Shown: positions 31,977 to 39,877 of the stretch, in pieces
Layout of the letters: each line of letters starts with the position of its first letter
How positions within the stretch are numbered: position 1 is the first letter of the stretch
Assembly: GCA_946480015.1 (NCBI GenBank)
Contig: CAMLIL010000038.1
Coordinates: 1-49,896 of the forward strand
DNA: 49,896 nucleotides
Direction: 5' to 3'
Source of the DNA: an uncultured Oxalobacteraceae bacterium
GTDB lineage: Bacteria; Pseudomonadota; Gammaproteobacteria; Burkholderiales; Burkholderiaceae
Notes under the pieces: model-generated
The model's input: the letters and a program-made list of their open reading frames with translations, nothing else
What the model was told of the DNA's origin: nothing
Database searches by the model: none
Program-made: the position numbers and the translations under genes

Positions 31977-32933
31977 ATGTCGAACGATCGAAACTGTCAG
32001 GGTGACCAGGCGTGTGGCGCTCGCCACACCGAGTTCCAATATGCGGTGAAAGTTGTTTGTGGTGCGGTCGATTGTTGTGATGGCGGCGGCAGCGATGGTG
32101 CTACACCGGTGGCTCCCGGCCGTTACTGGACCGCCATCAACATCCACAACCCCGAAAAGTGTCGCGACGCGCAGTTCAGGTGGAAAGTTGCGATCGCCGA
32201 GCCGATCGACAGCGAGCGCAGCCCCCTGATCACCGGGTTTCGCGCGCTGGTACTTGGTCCGGATGCGGCGCTTGAAATCGACTGCGATCACATCGTCAGG
32301 ACACTCCCGGTAGGAACGGGCGGCTTCGTCAAGGGCTATGTCGTGATCGAAAGTGATGTCGAGCTGGACGTGGTCGCTGTCTACTCGGGAACACAGGGCA
32401 GCAATGCGGGCGTCAGCAGCTTCCACACGGAACGTGTACCTCCACGTTGTGTTCCCGTCTGCGAGGATCTGATCCTGCCACTTCATACAGGGATCGCAGA
32501 TTGGCAAACGGTAGCGCCAACCCCAGGCACGCTCGGGCCTGTTGCGCTCGTTAATGGGCCTATGCCGCCCTGGGTTGCTCCCCCGGACGGGGCTGCCTGG
32601 GTCAGTCAGGAAAGCACCGATGGTTACGGCGCTGATTTTGGAGTTCGCTACTATGAGCTGTGTTTCAGCTTATGTTCCGGGTTTACCCGTCCCGAACCAT
32701 TTCTAATTGAAATGGCGGTGGATGATGAAGCAACGGTGTATCTGAATGATTCTCCGCCCATTGCGACTATCCCCGGTCCGGGATTTATCGCGCTGCATAC
32801 CTTCACTGTCGATCCGGTTTACCTGAAGGCTGGGCGCAACTGTTTGCGCGTTGAGGCTGAGAACAGTGGCGGAGGGCCCACTGGCTTCGTCCTGGCCGGC
32901 ACGCTTCGTGCGAGCCGCGGCAAATGCCCATGA
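31977..32933 (+). CDS. Uncharacterised two-domain cysteine-rich protein
   Basis: The product is 318 residues from ATG 31977, with the strong ribosome site TGGAGGAATC. I do not recognise a named family. Domain 1 (about residues 20-150) contains VVCGAVDCCDG, GRYWTAINIHNPEKC, GPDAALEIDCDHI and FVKGYVVIESDVELDVVAVY, a pattern I associate with an unnamed beta-domain found in many bacterial hypothetical proteins. Domain 2 (about 165-312) looks like a carbohydrate-binding-type jelly roll: GIADWQTVAP, AAWVSQESTDGYGADFGVRY, FLIEMAVDDEATVYLNDSPP and LKAGRNCLRVEAENSGGGP. Thirteen cysteines are present but no signal peptide, which is odd for a presumably disulphide-rich protein. Base composition appears lower in GC than the neighbours. 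It is bounded by hairpins and has its own ribosome site, so it appears to be an independent unit, possibly acquired. Confidence 0.75.
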   Translation: MSNDRNCQGDQACGARHTEFQYAVKVVCGAVDCCDGGGSDGATPVAPGRYWTAINIHNPEKCRDAQFRWKVAIAEPIDSERSPLITGFRALVLGPDAALEIDCDHIVRTLPVGTGGFVKGYVVIESDVELDVVAVYSGTQGSNAGVSSFHTERVPPRCVPVCEDLILPLHTGIADWQTVAPTPGTLGPVALVNGPMPPWVAPPDGAAWVSQESTDGYGADFGVRYYELCFSLCSGFTRPEPFLIEMAVDDEATVYLNDSPPIATIPGPGFIALHTFTVDPVYLKAGRNCLRVEAENSGGGPTGFVLAGTLRASRGKCP

Positions 32934-32960
32934 AATCCCGGATGCGTCAGAGTAGCAGGC

Positions 32961-32984
32961 GGCCCGGTCATCGCTGACCGGGCC
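32961..32984. terminator. Perfect hairpin between convergent genes (bidirectional terminator)
   Basis: GGCCCGGTCA and TGACCGGGCC form a ten-pair stem with a TCGC tetraloop in the 61-base gap between the cysteine-rich gene and the convergent SGNH gene. The plus-strand side is followed by GTGCCATTTCTTA, which has a few T residues. It probably ends transcription from both sides. Confidence 0.75.
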
Positions 32985-32994
32985 GTGCCATTTC

Positions 32995-33681
32995 TTACTT
33001 CAGTACCGCGGGCAGCAGTGCTTCGATTTCCTGCGCCCAGGTTTGATAGCCTGCGGCCGACAGGTGCAGCCTGTCGCGGCTTAGCCCTTTCCAGTTGTCG
33101 CCCTCGGGCGTGAACTTCGCCGCCAGGTCCAGATAAAAGACTGCCTTTTGGTCCGCCATCGGTTTGAGCAGGACGTTCGTCGCCGCCATCTTTTCCGTGG
33201 CGCGGGCATTCGGCAGAATGCTCGTCAGGATGACCTTAATGCCCGGGAACTTCTTCTGGGTGGCGCCGACCACCGCTTTTACGCCGGCCGCGATATCTTC
33301 CGGCGTATCGTTGAAGTTGTTGGTCCCGATCAGAATCACCGCCGCTTTCGGCTTTATGAACGACAGGTCGATGTTTTCCAGCCGCCATAGAGTGTGGTGG
33401 GTGGCGTCCGATCCGAGGCCGAAATCGAAGCCGCGTTCTTCAAAATGCTGCTTCCACACCGGATTGCCCGGGCCCCAGCGCCATTGTTCGGTAATCGAGT
33501 CGCCGATAAAAATCAGGTCCACCGGTTTGCCGCGCTTGAGCGCGACATAATCGCCGAAATAGGTCTGATAATTGATGCGCGGGGCGTAATTGCGGTCGCT
33601 CGCTACCGTGGTCGGCGCCTCAGACGTGGCGCTCGCCGCCACGCTGAACGCGGCCAGCAGTGCCAACAGCAGTGGCTTCAC
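32995..33681 (-). CDS. SGNH/GDSL hydrolase, secreted
   Basis: The product is 228 residues, with GTG 33681 as start: it overlaps the upstream GH43 stop as GTGA and AAGGA lies just before. The signal peptide ends near AASAT. Motifs are VDLIFIGDSITEQWRWG (nucleophile Ser in GDS), FDFGLGSDATHHTLWRL, VILIGTNNFNDTPEDIAAGV (Asn block), LTSILPNARA and RDRLHLSAAGYQTWA (catalytic Asp/His pair). This is the GDSL lipase/acetylhydrolase type, close to platelet-activating-factor acetylhydrolase-like carbohydrate esterases, and is distinct from the CE12 enzymes. It would remove acetyl groups from oligosaccharides in the periplasm. It is the last gene of the 39753-32995 operon. Confidence 0.85.
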   Translation of the reverse strand: MKPLLLALLAAFSVAASATSEAPTTVASDRNYAPRINYQTYFGDYVALKRGKPVDLIFIGDSITEQWRWGPGNPVWKQHFEERGFDFGLGSDATHHTLWRLENIDLSFIKPKAAVILIGTNNFNDTPEDIAAGVKAVVGATQKKFPGIKVILTSILPNARATEKMAATNVLLKPMADQKAVFYLDLAAKFTPEGDNWKGLSRDRLHLSAAGYQTWAQEIEALLPAVLK

Positions 33682-34652
33682 GGTTGCGATCCTTCCTTGG
33701 CGCGCAGGGTGGTGGCCAGGCTTTTTGGAATGGCGATCGCGGTGCCGTGGCGCATGCGCACCGGCGTGCCTTCGTCGGGGAAGTGCATTTTGTCCGTGAC
33801 GTCTTCCCAGTTCACCATGTCGCGCGAGCGCAGTGCGCCATAGTGCTTGGTCGCGTAGGCGTCGTAGTAGAGGATGGTGTCGGCGCCTGCCTGCACGGCG
33901 GTCGGTCCTTCCACCCACATGCCCGGCTTGGTGATCGGCGCCGACAGGGGGCCGAAGGGGCCGCTCAAGCTCGTCGCCGCCGCCACCTGCAGGTATTTTT
34001 TCGGCGGGAAGCGCGTTTCGTCCTTGACCAGTAGGTAGTCGCGCCTGTTGGAACGCACGAAGGTGGCGTCGATGACGCTGAAGCCGGGATCGTAGAACAG
34101 TGCCGTCGGCGTGAAGCTGACGAAGTCGCGCGTGGTGGTGGCGTAGATGCGGTGGTTGTATTTCTCTTCGGACGAGCCTTCGGTCTGCTTGAATTTACCC
34201 GGCACGGTGGACGACCAGAAGATCAGGTACTCGCCCTTGGCCTGGTCATAGACGATCTCCGGCGCCCACGCATTGAGCACGCCCGGCTCGTGCGCCATCA
34301 CCGGAATGGACTTCTGCCCCGACCAGTTGACCAGGTCCTTGGACCAGGCGTAGCCGATGTTGTTTTCGTTCCAGCCGGAGGTCCAGACCATGTGGTAGGT
34401 GCCGTCCGGACCGCGCACGATGCAGGGGTCGCGCATGAGTTTGGAGTTGCCCACGGTGGGCGTGAGGTAGCTGCGCCCGCCGCCCAGCTTCTCCCAGCGG
34501 TAGCCGTCGTCGCTGACGGCCAGGTGCAGGCCGTCTTCGCCGTTCTTGGTGAAGTAGGTGAACACGTAGGCCTGGCCTTCAGGCGCGGCCGGGGTCGATG
34601 CGCATCCGCCCAGCAGGGCGGCAATCGCGAGAGTACAGGTAAAACGAATCAT
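33678..34652 (-). CDS. Glycoside hydrolase family 43-type lipoprotein
   Basis: The product is 324 residues; ATG 34652 overlaps the upstream stop (ATGA). The lipobox LLGGC (Cys17) indicates membrane anchoring. The five-bladed propeller motifs are KLMRDPCIVRGPDGTYHMVW (Asp75, likely base), VLNAWAPEIVYDQAKGEYLI, FSVIDATFVR (Asp195, likely modulator) and MWVEGPTAVQ (Glu248, likely acid). RIYATTTRDFVSFTPTALF is also typical. The family fits arabinosidase or galactosidase activity on RG-I side chains; it is not closely similar to the GH43 at 5804. Assignment to a neighbouring clan F family cannot be excluded. Confidence 0.83.
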   Translation of the reverse strand: MIRFTCTLAIAALLGGCASTPAAPEGQAYVFTYFTKNGEDGLHLAVSDDGYRWEKLGGGRSYLTPTVGNSKLMRDPCIVRGPDGTYHMVWTSGWNENNIGYAWSKDLVNWSGQKSIPVMAHEPGVLNAWAPEIVYDQAKGEYLIFWSSTVPGKFKQTEGSSEEKYNHRIYATTTRDFVSFTPTALFYDPGFSVIDATFVRSNRRDYLLVKDETRFPPKKYLQVAAATSLSGPFGPLSAPITKPGMWVEGPTAVQAGADTILYYDAYATKHYGALRSRDMVNWEDVTDKMHFPDEGTPVRMRHGTAIAIPKSLATTLRAKEGSQP

Positions 34653-35827
34653 CGGTTGGTCTCGTCGCCAAGCGGTCGCTCGGCGTTGTAAGTAAGACTG
34701 CGCGGCACCGTAAACGATGCCAGCGGGTCGGGTTTGGTCGGATCGAATCCGCTGAAGTCGTCGGCCAGCCAGGCAGCTACCGGCAGCTTGGCCTGGCGCA
34801 GCGCGCTGGCGACGATCTTGGCGAGTTCGTAGGCACCGTAACTGTTATGGTGGGTGTTGTCAATCTTGCCCGGGGCCGGCTCGGCGAAGGCGGCGCGCGA
34901 TCCTTCCGGTCCGAGCGCTTCGTACAGCAGCTTGGATTGGGCGTTCAGGTCGATGAACGGGACTTTCAATTCACTGGCGACCTGGCGCGCGGCCTCGGCA
35001 TAGTCGATCAGCGAGGGGACGACTTTGCCTTGCGGGTCGAAGTTGCGCCGCTCCATCGAGGAGACCACCACGGGCGTGCCGCCGCGCGCCAATACGACCT
35101 CGACGTGGGTCTTGAGCTCGGCCTTGTAGGTGGTGAACGGCCCACCTTTATTTTCCCGGATCTGCTTCTGGTCGTTGTGGCCGAACTGGATCAGCACGAC
35201 GTCGCCCGGCTTCATCGACGCCAGTATCTTGTCGAGGCGGCGCCGGGCGATCGAGTCGCGCAGGGTCTCGCCCGATTCGGCGTGGTTGGCCACGGCCACG
35301 CCGGCCTTGAAGAAGCGCGGCAGCATCTGGCCCCAGCTGGCGTAAGGCTCGCCGGGCTGGTCGCACACGGTGGAGTCGCCGATCAGGAAAATGGTCGGGG
35401 TATCGGCCGCGGCGATGTCGACCGCTTTGACGGCAGCGTGGTCGCCGCTTACTTCGAGCGTCAGGCGCCGGTCCCAGGCCCAGGCTTCCTGGACCGTTTC
35501 GCGCGGCACCTTGAGGTTGACGACGCCTGCGGCAATCGGCCCGGTGGCGGGGATGGCAGGCGTGCGCACATTGACGGTGAACGTGCGCTTGACGGTTTCA
35601 CCGGCCTTGGTGCCGACGCTTTCGAGCATCAGGCGGCGTAGTTCGGCCTTGACCGTGGTGGTGGCCGCGGCCTTGTCGTCGCCGAAGGTGACGGTAACGT
35701 TGTAGTTGCCTTCAGGGAGGTCGACCGTCGTGTAGCCCGGTTTCAAGGGGCCGAGCGTGGCCTTGAAGGGGGCGGCGGCCGCCGGTAAGGCCAGGGCGAG
35801 GGAGCAGGCAAGCAGTCGCAGTTTCAT
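34649..35827 (-). CDS. Rhamnogalacturonan acetylesterase, CE12-type, with N-terminal beta domain
   Basis: The product is 392 residues from ATG 35827. The frame reaches much further upstream, but 35827 gives a signal peptide (LLACSLALALPAAAAP) and lies 17 bases after the previous stop. An N-terminal beta-rich module (about residues 25-135) has YTTVDLPEGNYNVTVTFGD, a carbohydrate-binding-like domain often attached to CE12 enzymes. The SGNH domain (about 143-360) shows IFLIGDSTVCDQPGEPYASW with Ser152, VANHAESGETLRD, VVLIQFGHNDQKQI (Asn218) and KIDNTHHNSYGA (Asp/His pair). It deacetylates RG-I in the periplasm. It is co-transcribed behind the PL26 gene and overlaps the GH43 gene. Confidence 0.9.
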   Translation of the reverse strand: MKLRLLACSLALALPAAAAPFKATLGPLKPGYTTVDLPEGNYNVTVTFGDDKAAATTTVKAELRRLMLESVGTKAGETVKRTFTVNVRTPAIPATGPIAAGVVNLKVPRETVQEAWAWDRRLTLEVSGDHAAVKAVDIAAADTPTIFLIGDSTVCDQPGEPYASWGQMLPRFFKAGVAVANHAESGETLRDSIARRRLDKILASMKPGDVVLIQFGHNDQKQIRENKGGPFTTYKAELKTHVEVVLARGGTPVVVSSMERRNFDPQGKVVPSLIDYAEAARQVASELKVPFIDLNAQSKLLYEALGPEGSRAAFAEPAPGKIDNTHHNSYGAYELAKIVASALRQAKLPVAAWLADDFSGFDPTKPDPLASFTVPRSLTYNAERPLGDETNR

Positions 35828-35844
35828 GGGATGGGGCTCTATGT

Positions 35845-38520
35845 TTACAGGTATTGGCCGATCATGGCCAGGTTCTGGATCGCGGCCAAGCCCCATTGGG
35901 CGGTGTCGTTGGTGCTGACGCCGGGCAGTTCGTCGACCGGATTGAGCGCGTCCGGTCCCTTGACGCGGACCAGCCGGGTCGGCAGGCGCTTGCTGTTCCC
36001 TTCGCTGAATTCTTCCCATGCGCGCCTGGCCAATGCCGCATCGCCCCGCTTGCAGGCCGCGTAGGCGGTCAGGCGCGAGTGGCCGACGGTGAGCGCACCG
36101 CTGCCCTTGTGCGGTGCGCCCAGTGCCTTGATCTGGACGGCCACATTGGCGTTGTACAGGTCGCAGTACTGCAGCCAGGCGCGCTCGAAGGCCTTGTCGC
36201 CGGTGAGGGCGATCAGCTCGTCGAAGATTTCGACCGCGCCGAACACCGCATTCAGGTGGCTGGCCGAGACGGCGTTGCCGATCATGTTGTGCATGTGGCC
36301 GGTGTCCGGCTCGTAACCGGTGCGGTTGGCGCTGAAGAAGCCGTGCGGCATGGCGGCCAGGTCTTTCATCCCACGCAGCAGCTTGTCGCGGTAACGCATG
36401 TCGCCGCCGCGCTCCCATTCGGCCAGCCAGTTGGCGGCCAGCGAGCTCCAGTCGGTGCCGAAGCTGATGCGCGCGGGGTACGGCCCTTTGGGCGGCGCCT
36501 TGGCGATCTTGCGCACCGGGTCCACGGCGTCGAGCTTGTAGTCGGCGTCGAGCAGTTCGCGCATGATGTCGCCGATGCGCTCGTCGCCCGTCAGGTAGTA
36601 GTAGTGGCGCCGGTACACCGCGGTGCTGATGCGCGCCTGCTTGGCGCTGCAGCCCCAGTGCTGCACATTGTGGCGCGAGCCCAGGCCGGCGAAGCGCCCC
36701 AGGTGGTAGGTGTCGACTTCGCTGGTGTGGCGCACCATCGCTTCAGCCATGCGGAAGATGTCGGCGCGGCCGGTGCGCAGGAAGGAGAACCACAGCCACA
36801 GGTCGGGCGAGAGTTCGGAGTTGTCCCAGGCGAAGCCGCCGACGTCGTAGCGCCATTCGTGGCGGTCGGTGTCGTAGGTGTGGCGGATGTCGCCGTAGTC
36901 CCAGAAGCCGTACCAGTGGCGCTGTTCGATCTGGCCCTTGTAGAACGCGAAGCGCAGGTCGAGATGGTCTTCGATCGCGGCTTTGGCCGGGACGCTGCGG
37001 TCCGGCAGGCTCCACAAGGTGCCGAATACCTGGGTGGACAGGTAGCGGGCCGGGTCGGCCACCAGCTGCGGCGGATTCCTGGCGGCGCAGGCGATCTGCA
37101 GCATGCGCTCGCGTGTGGGCGTGGCGGCCAGCGCCCACAGGGTGATCTCGCTGCTGCGCGCCACGCCGACCGGCGTGCCGAAGCCTTTTTCGTAATCCTC
37201 GTAGGTGATCTCCAGGCCCTCGAGTTCCTGCTCGTGGGTTTCCATGCCCATGCCGTCGTGGTAGAAGCGCATGTCCATGGCGCGCGCTTCGGGCGAGTGC
37301 ATCCACAGGGTCACGCTGGCGCGCTCGGTGTGGGCGTCGCGGATGTCGAGCTGCACCGGGTGGCGCTGCCAGAAGTCGCGCAGGCCGAAGGCGACGCCGC
37401 CGCTGGCGCCGCCGATGTAGCCGGCGCCGGGCGCGCGGCGGCCCCAGGCCGCGTCGATCCAGCCGTGGCCCGGCTTGGTGCGCTTGCGGATGCTGAAGCC
37501 GTCGGCCGATTGCTGGCTCAGGGTGTAGTCGCCCCAGACGGGGATTAGGTGCAGGGCTTTGCGCACGGCCGGGGCGAACTGGTCCGGCGGAGGGCAGGCC
37601 AGGCCCGCCACCTGGGCCGCGCGTACGGCGGCGCCGGGGTCGCGCCGCAGGCCGGTCAGATTGCGCACGCCTTCGGCCCACAAGCCATCGTCATCGCCGC
37701 AGAAGCGCACGTGGCGGTCGTGCGGCTGGTCGCGCAGCGGCACGCCGAAGCGCAGGCCGATGCCGCGCAGGTAATCCTTGTGCTCGTCGCCGTCGAACAC
37801 GAAGGTGTGCATGATACGCACCGATTCGGCCCCGGCGTAGAAGTACAGGCGCACCGAAAACGGCAGCCAGTCGCGCCCGCCGCCGCGATGGCGGCCGTCG
37901 ATCTTGACGACCGAGCGGATCGGGCCGTTCTGTTCCACCTTGACGCTGGCGATTTCGCTGGTGAAGGCGCTCTGTCTGGTGACGCCGCTGTCGGCGTCGG
38001 GCTGGTCGTCGCACAGGGCGACCAGGCGCGCCGCCGTGGCGATCTGGCGACCGTCGCGGGTGATGGCGGCGATCAGGTCGGGGCCTTTTTTCGGCAGCAC
38101 GCATTCGATCACGCCGGTATGCACGGTGACGCTGTCGGCGTTCTCGCGCACGCCGACCCGGACGGCGGGGGCCGGGCCGGCGCCGGGCGTGACAGCCAGC
38201 CTGGCGGGCAGCGCGGCGCCGGCGGGCAGCGCGTGGGCAGTCCATTTGAGCGAGCCGTCAGGCCAGTAGGCCAGCGGCCAGCTTTGACTGGCGAGCTCGC
38301 CGCTGGCGAACTGCTGGCCGGGTTTGACCTGGCCGCGCGGCCATGGCACGGTGAAGGTGGTTCCGGTCGACAGGCCTGGCGCGGCGCCGTCGAGCCAGTG
38401 CAGTTCGGCGCCGGCCGGCGAGGCCTGCGGCGCGGCGTTTACCGGTGCGCTGTCGATCAGGGGAAGCGCGGCGGCGGCGGCGCCGGCTTTGAGGAAGTTG
38501 CGGCGGTTCAGAACTGGCAT
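35845..38520 (-). CDS. Exo-rhamnogalacturonan lyase family protein (PL26-like), Tat-exported
   Basis: The product is 891 residues from ATG 38520. The N-terminus MPVLNRRNFLKAGAAAAALP carries a twin-arginine signal, so the protein is exported folded. The remainder matches the layout of PL26 exo-rhamnogalacturonan lyases (the Penicillium PcRGLX type): an N-terminal beta domain with TTFTVPWPRGQVKPGQQFA and PLAYWPDGSLKWTAHALPAG, a middle domain with FYHDGMGMETHEQELEGLEI, and a C-terminal (alpha/alpha)6-like catalytic part with GFWDYGDIRHTYDTDRHEWR, DVGGFAWDNSELSPDLWLWF and HMHNMIGNAVSASHL. These enzymes release unsaturated galacturonosyl-rhamnose from RG-I ends, feeding the GH105 enzymes. Only three bases separate it from the DUF4861 stop. 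Family assignment is from motif memory, not alignment. Confidence 0.82.
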   Translation of the reverse strand: MPVLNRRNFLKAGAAAAALPLIDSAPVNAAPQASPAGAELHWLDGAAPGLSTGTTFTVPWPRGQVKPGQQFASGELASQSWPLAYWPDGSLKWTAHALPAGAALPARLAVTPGAGPAPAVRVGVRENADSVTVHTGVIECVLPKKGPDLIAAITRDGRQIATAARLVALCDDQPDADSGVTRQSAFTSEIASVKVEQNGPIRSVVKIDGRHRGGGRDWLPFSVRLYFYAGAESVRIMHTFVFDGDEHKDYLRGIGLRFGVPLRDQPHDRHVRFCGDDDGLWAEGVRNLTGLRRDPGAAVRAAQVAGLACPPPDQFAPAVRKALHLIPVWGDYTLSQQSADGFSIRKRTKPGHGWIDAAWGRRAPGAGYIGGASGGVAFGLRDFWQRHPVQLDIRDAHTERASVTLWMHSPEARAMDMRFYHDGMGMETHEQELEGLEITYEDYEKGFGTPVGVARSSEITLWALAATPTRERMLQIACAARNPPQLVADPARYLSTQVFGTLWSLPDRSVPAKAAIEDHLDLRFAFYKGQIEQRHWYGFWDYGDIRHTYDTDRHEWRYDVGGFAWDNSELSPDLWLWFSFLRTGRADIFRMAEAMVRHTSEVDTYHLGRFAGLGSRHNVQHWGCSAKQARISTAVYRRHYYYLTGDERIGDIMRELLDADYKLDAVDPVRKIAKAPPKGPYPARISFGTDWSSLAANWLAEWERGGDMRYRDKLLRGMKDLAAMPHGFFSANRTGYEPDTGHMHNMIGNAVSASHLNAVFGAVEIFDELIALTGDKAFERAWLQYCDLYNANVAVQIKALGAPHKGSGALTVGHSRLTAYAACKRGDAALARRAWEEFSEGNSKRLPTRLVRVKGPDALNPVDELPGVSTNDTAQWGLAAIQNLAMIGQYL

Positions 38521-38523
38521 GCT

Positions 38524-39753
38524 TTACTTCGCGCTCGAGAAAGTGACCTTGACCGGGTTGCGCGCGCGCGCGGCCGCGGCGGCGACGTATTTGTTCCAGT
38601 CCTGCCGGGTGGCGAAGTCGCCGCCACGGCTCCAGCCGGCACCGGCGTAATAGCGCAGCGGCTGGCCGGACTGCACGCTGGCCAGGATCAGCTGGTTTTT
38701 GTCGTCGGCGGCGAAGGCCGGCTTGGCGGCCGAGGGCAGCACGATGGCGGTGCCGAAGGCGCCGTTGCTCTTTTGCGTGACCCACTGGGTCAGCGATCGA
38801 TCGTCCGGGTTCTCGGTCAGTGCGATCTTCGGTTCCTGGCCTTTGTCGGTCGGGGTCTTGTTCAGGCCCACGGCGACGGTGAGTTCCTTGGGGCCGGCGA
38901 AGGTGAAGGTGCTGTCGATCTGGTCGAGGTAGTGGCCGGCGTCGACGGTGAAGCGCTTGACTTCGGAGACCTTGACGCCGTTGGCATCCCAGGCGTCGTA
39001 GGCCAGCTCGAAAATCGCGCGCACCGGGCCGTTGGCCAGCACTTTCCAGGTGCTGTAATTACGGCCGGTGTAGAGCGTCTTGCCGTCCCAGATGCCGGTG
39101 CCGCCGGCGCCGCGGCTCTTGCCGACGTTGTACATGTCCATGCCTTCACCCTCGTCGTGGTGATAGTGGTCGTGGCCCTTGTTGTACCAGCGGTCGACGA
39201 TGGGGTAGGGCACGCGCTTGAACCAGATGTCGACGCCGCTGGTCTCGAGCACCTCCTTGTCCGAGCCCGCCGGTGCCGGCGCGCCCAGGGCCTGGCCGTA
39301 GGTGCGGTGCCCGACCTTGTCGTTTTCCCATGCGAAGTCGTCCAGGCGTTCGGGCACGTAGCGGGCAAATACCTTGGTGGGGAATACCGGCGCCATCGCC
39401 TCGGTCTTTTCGACGGTGAACCTGGCGCTCTTTTCGCCAGCCTTGAAATCGTGCTGGAAAATCAGTTCGCCGTAGGCGATGCCTTTGCCTTCCGGGTCCT
39501 TGGCCTGGGGCGCGATATTGGTGACCTGGTAGGGCAGTACCTTGCCGGCGGCGTCCTTGACGACGATGTGCTGCAGCAGCGCGCCGGACAGGGCGCGGTT
39601 GACGTCGGCCCAGGCAATGGCGATGGTCTCGGCGGGACGCGCCTGCGGCAGCGGATTGCTGACGGTGATGTCAAGACGTTCGGCGGCGTGCGCTCCGGCG
39701 GCAGCGACCATCGAGGCGGCGCACAGCAGGCGCAGGGAAGTGTTCAAGGTCAT
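38524..39753 (-). CDS. DUF4861-type secreted protein, first gene of the PL26 operon
   Basis: The product is 409 residues from ATG 39753, with signal peptide MTLNTSLRLLCAASMVAAAGAHA broken only by typical small residues. The rest is beta-rich and aromatic: RLDITVSNPLPQARPAETIA, VFARYVPERLDDFAWENDKV, HDHYHHDEGEGMDMYNVG, WDGKTLYTGRNYSTWKVLAN and YYAGAGWSRGGDFATRQDWN. This is the DUF4861 pattern, found in pectin-degradation loci with lyases and GH105 enzymes; no verified activity is known to me. The His-rich HDHYHHDEGEGMD could bind metal. A sigma-70-like promoter lies about 50 bases upstream, and PL26 follows after three bases. Confidence 0.8.
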   Translation of the reverse strand: MTLNTSLRLLCAASMVAAAGAHAAERLDITVSNPLPQARPAETIAIAWADVNRALSGALLQHIVVKDAAGKVLPYQVTNIAPQAKDPEGKGIAYGELIFQHDFKAGEKSARFTVEKTEAMAPVFPTKVFARYVPERLDDFAWENDKVGHRTYGQALGAPAPAGSDKEVLETSGVDIWFKRVPYPIVDRWYNKGHDHYHHDEGEGMDMYNVGKSRGAGGTGIWDGKTLYTGRNYSTWKVLANGPVRAIFELAYDAWDANGVKVSEVKRFTVDAGHYLDQIDSTFTFAGPKELTVAVGLNKTPTDKGQEPKIALTENPDDRSLTQWVTQKSNGAFGTAIVLPSAAKPAFAADDKNQLILASVQSGQPLRYYAGAGWSRGGDFATRQDWNKYVAAAAARARNPVKVTFSSAK

Positions 39754-39803
39754 GGTGGTATCGTCAGTTCAAAATGGGACGGAGTCGTTGGAATGCGTTT
39801 TCG

Positions 39804-39832
39804 AGTATCGAATCGCATGCGCATGATGTCAA
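39804..39832 (-). promoter_or_regulatory. Sigma-70-type promoter of the DUF4861-PL26-CE12-GH43-SGNH operon
   Basis: On the minus strand TTGACA (39832-39827) and GATACT (39809-39804) are exactly 17 bases apart. The -10 region lies inside the small inverted repeat TTCGA-GTA-TCGAA (39800-39812) and the spacer contains the palindrome GCATGC, so a repressor could act here. Transcription would begin near 39797, about 44 bases before the ATG. Confidence 0.65.
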
Positions 39833-39877
39833 TCGGCGCCGTGCCGCGCGCCGCAGATAATCACCGGAATGAGCGTA

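Noticed and set aside
31947..32507. 186-codon frame antisense to the cysteine-rich gene
   Set aside because: The plus frame has a strong ribosome site and domain-like motifs (TAINIHNP and others); the minus frame has neither.
35828..36418. Extension of the CE12 frame into the PL26 gene
   Set aside because: It is PL26 coding sequence in another frame; the ATG at 35827 starts a normal signal peptide.
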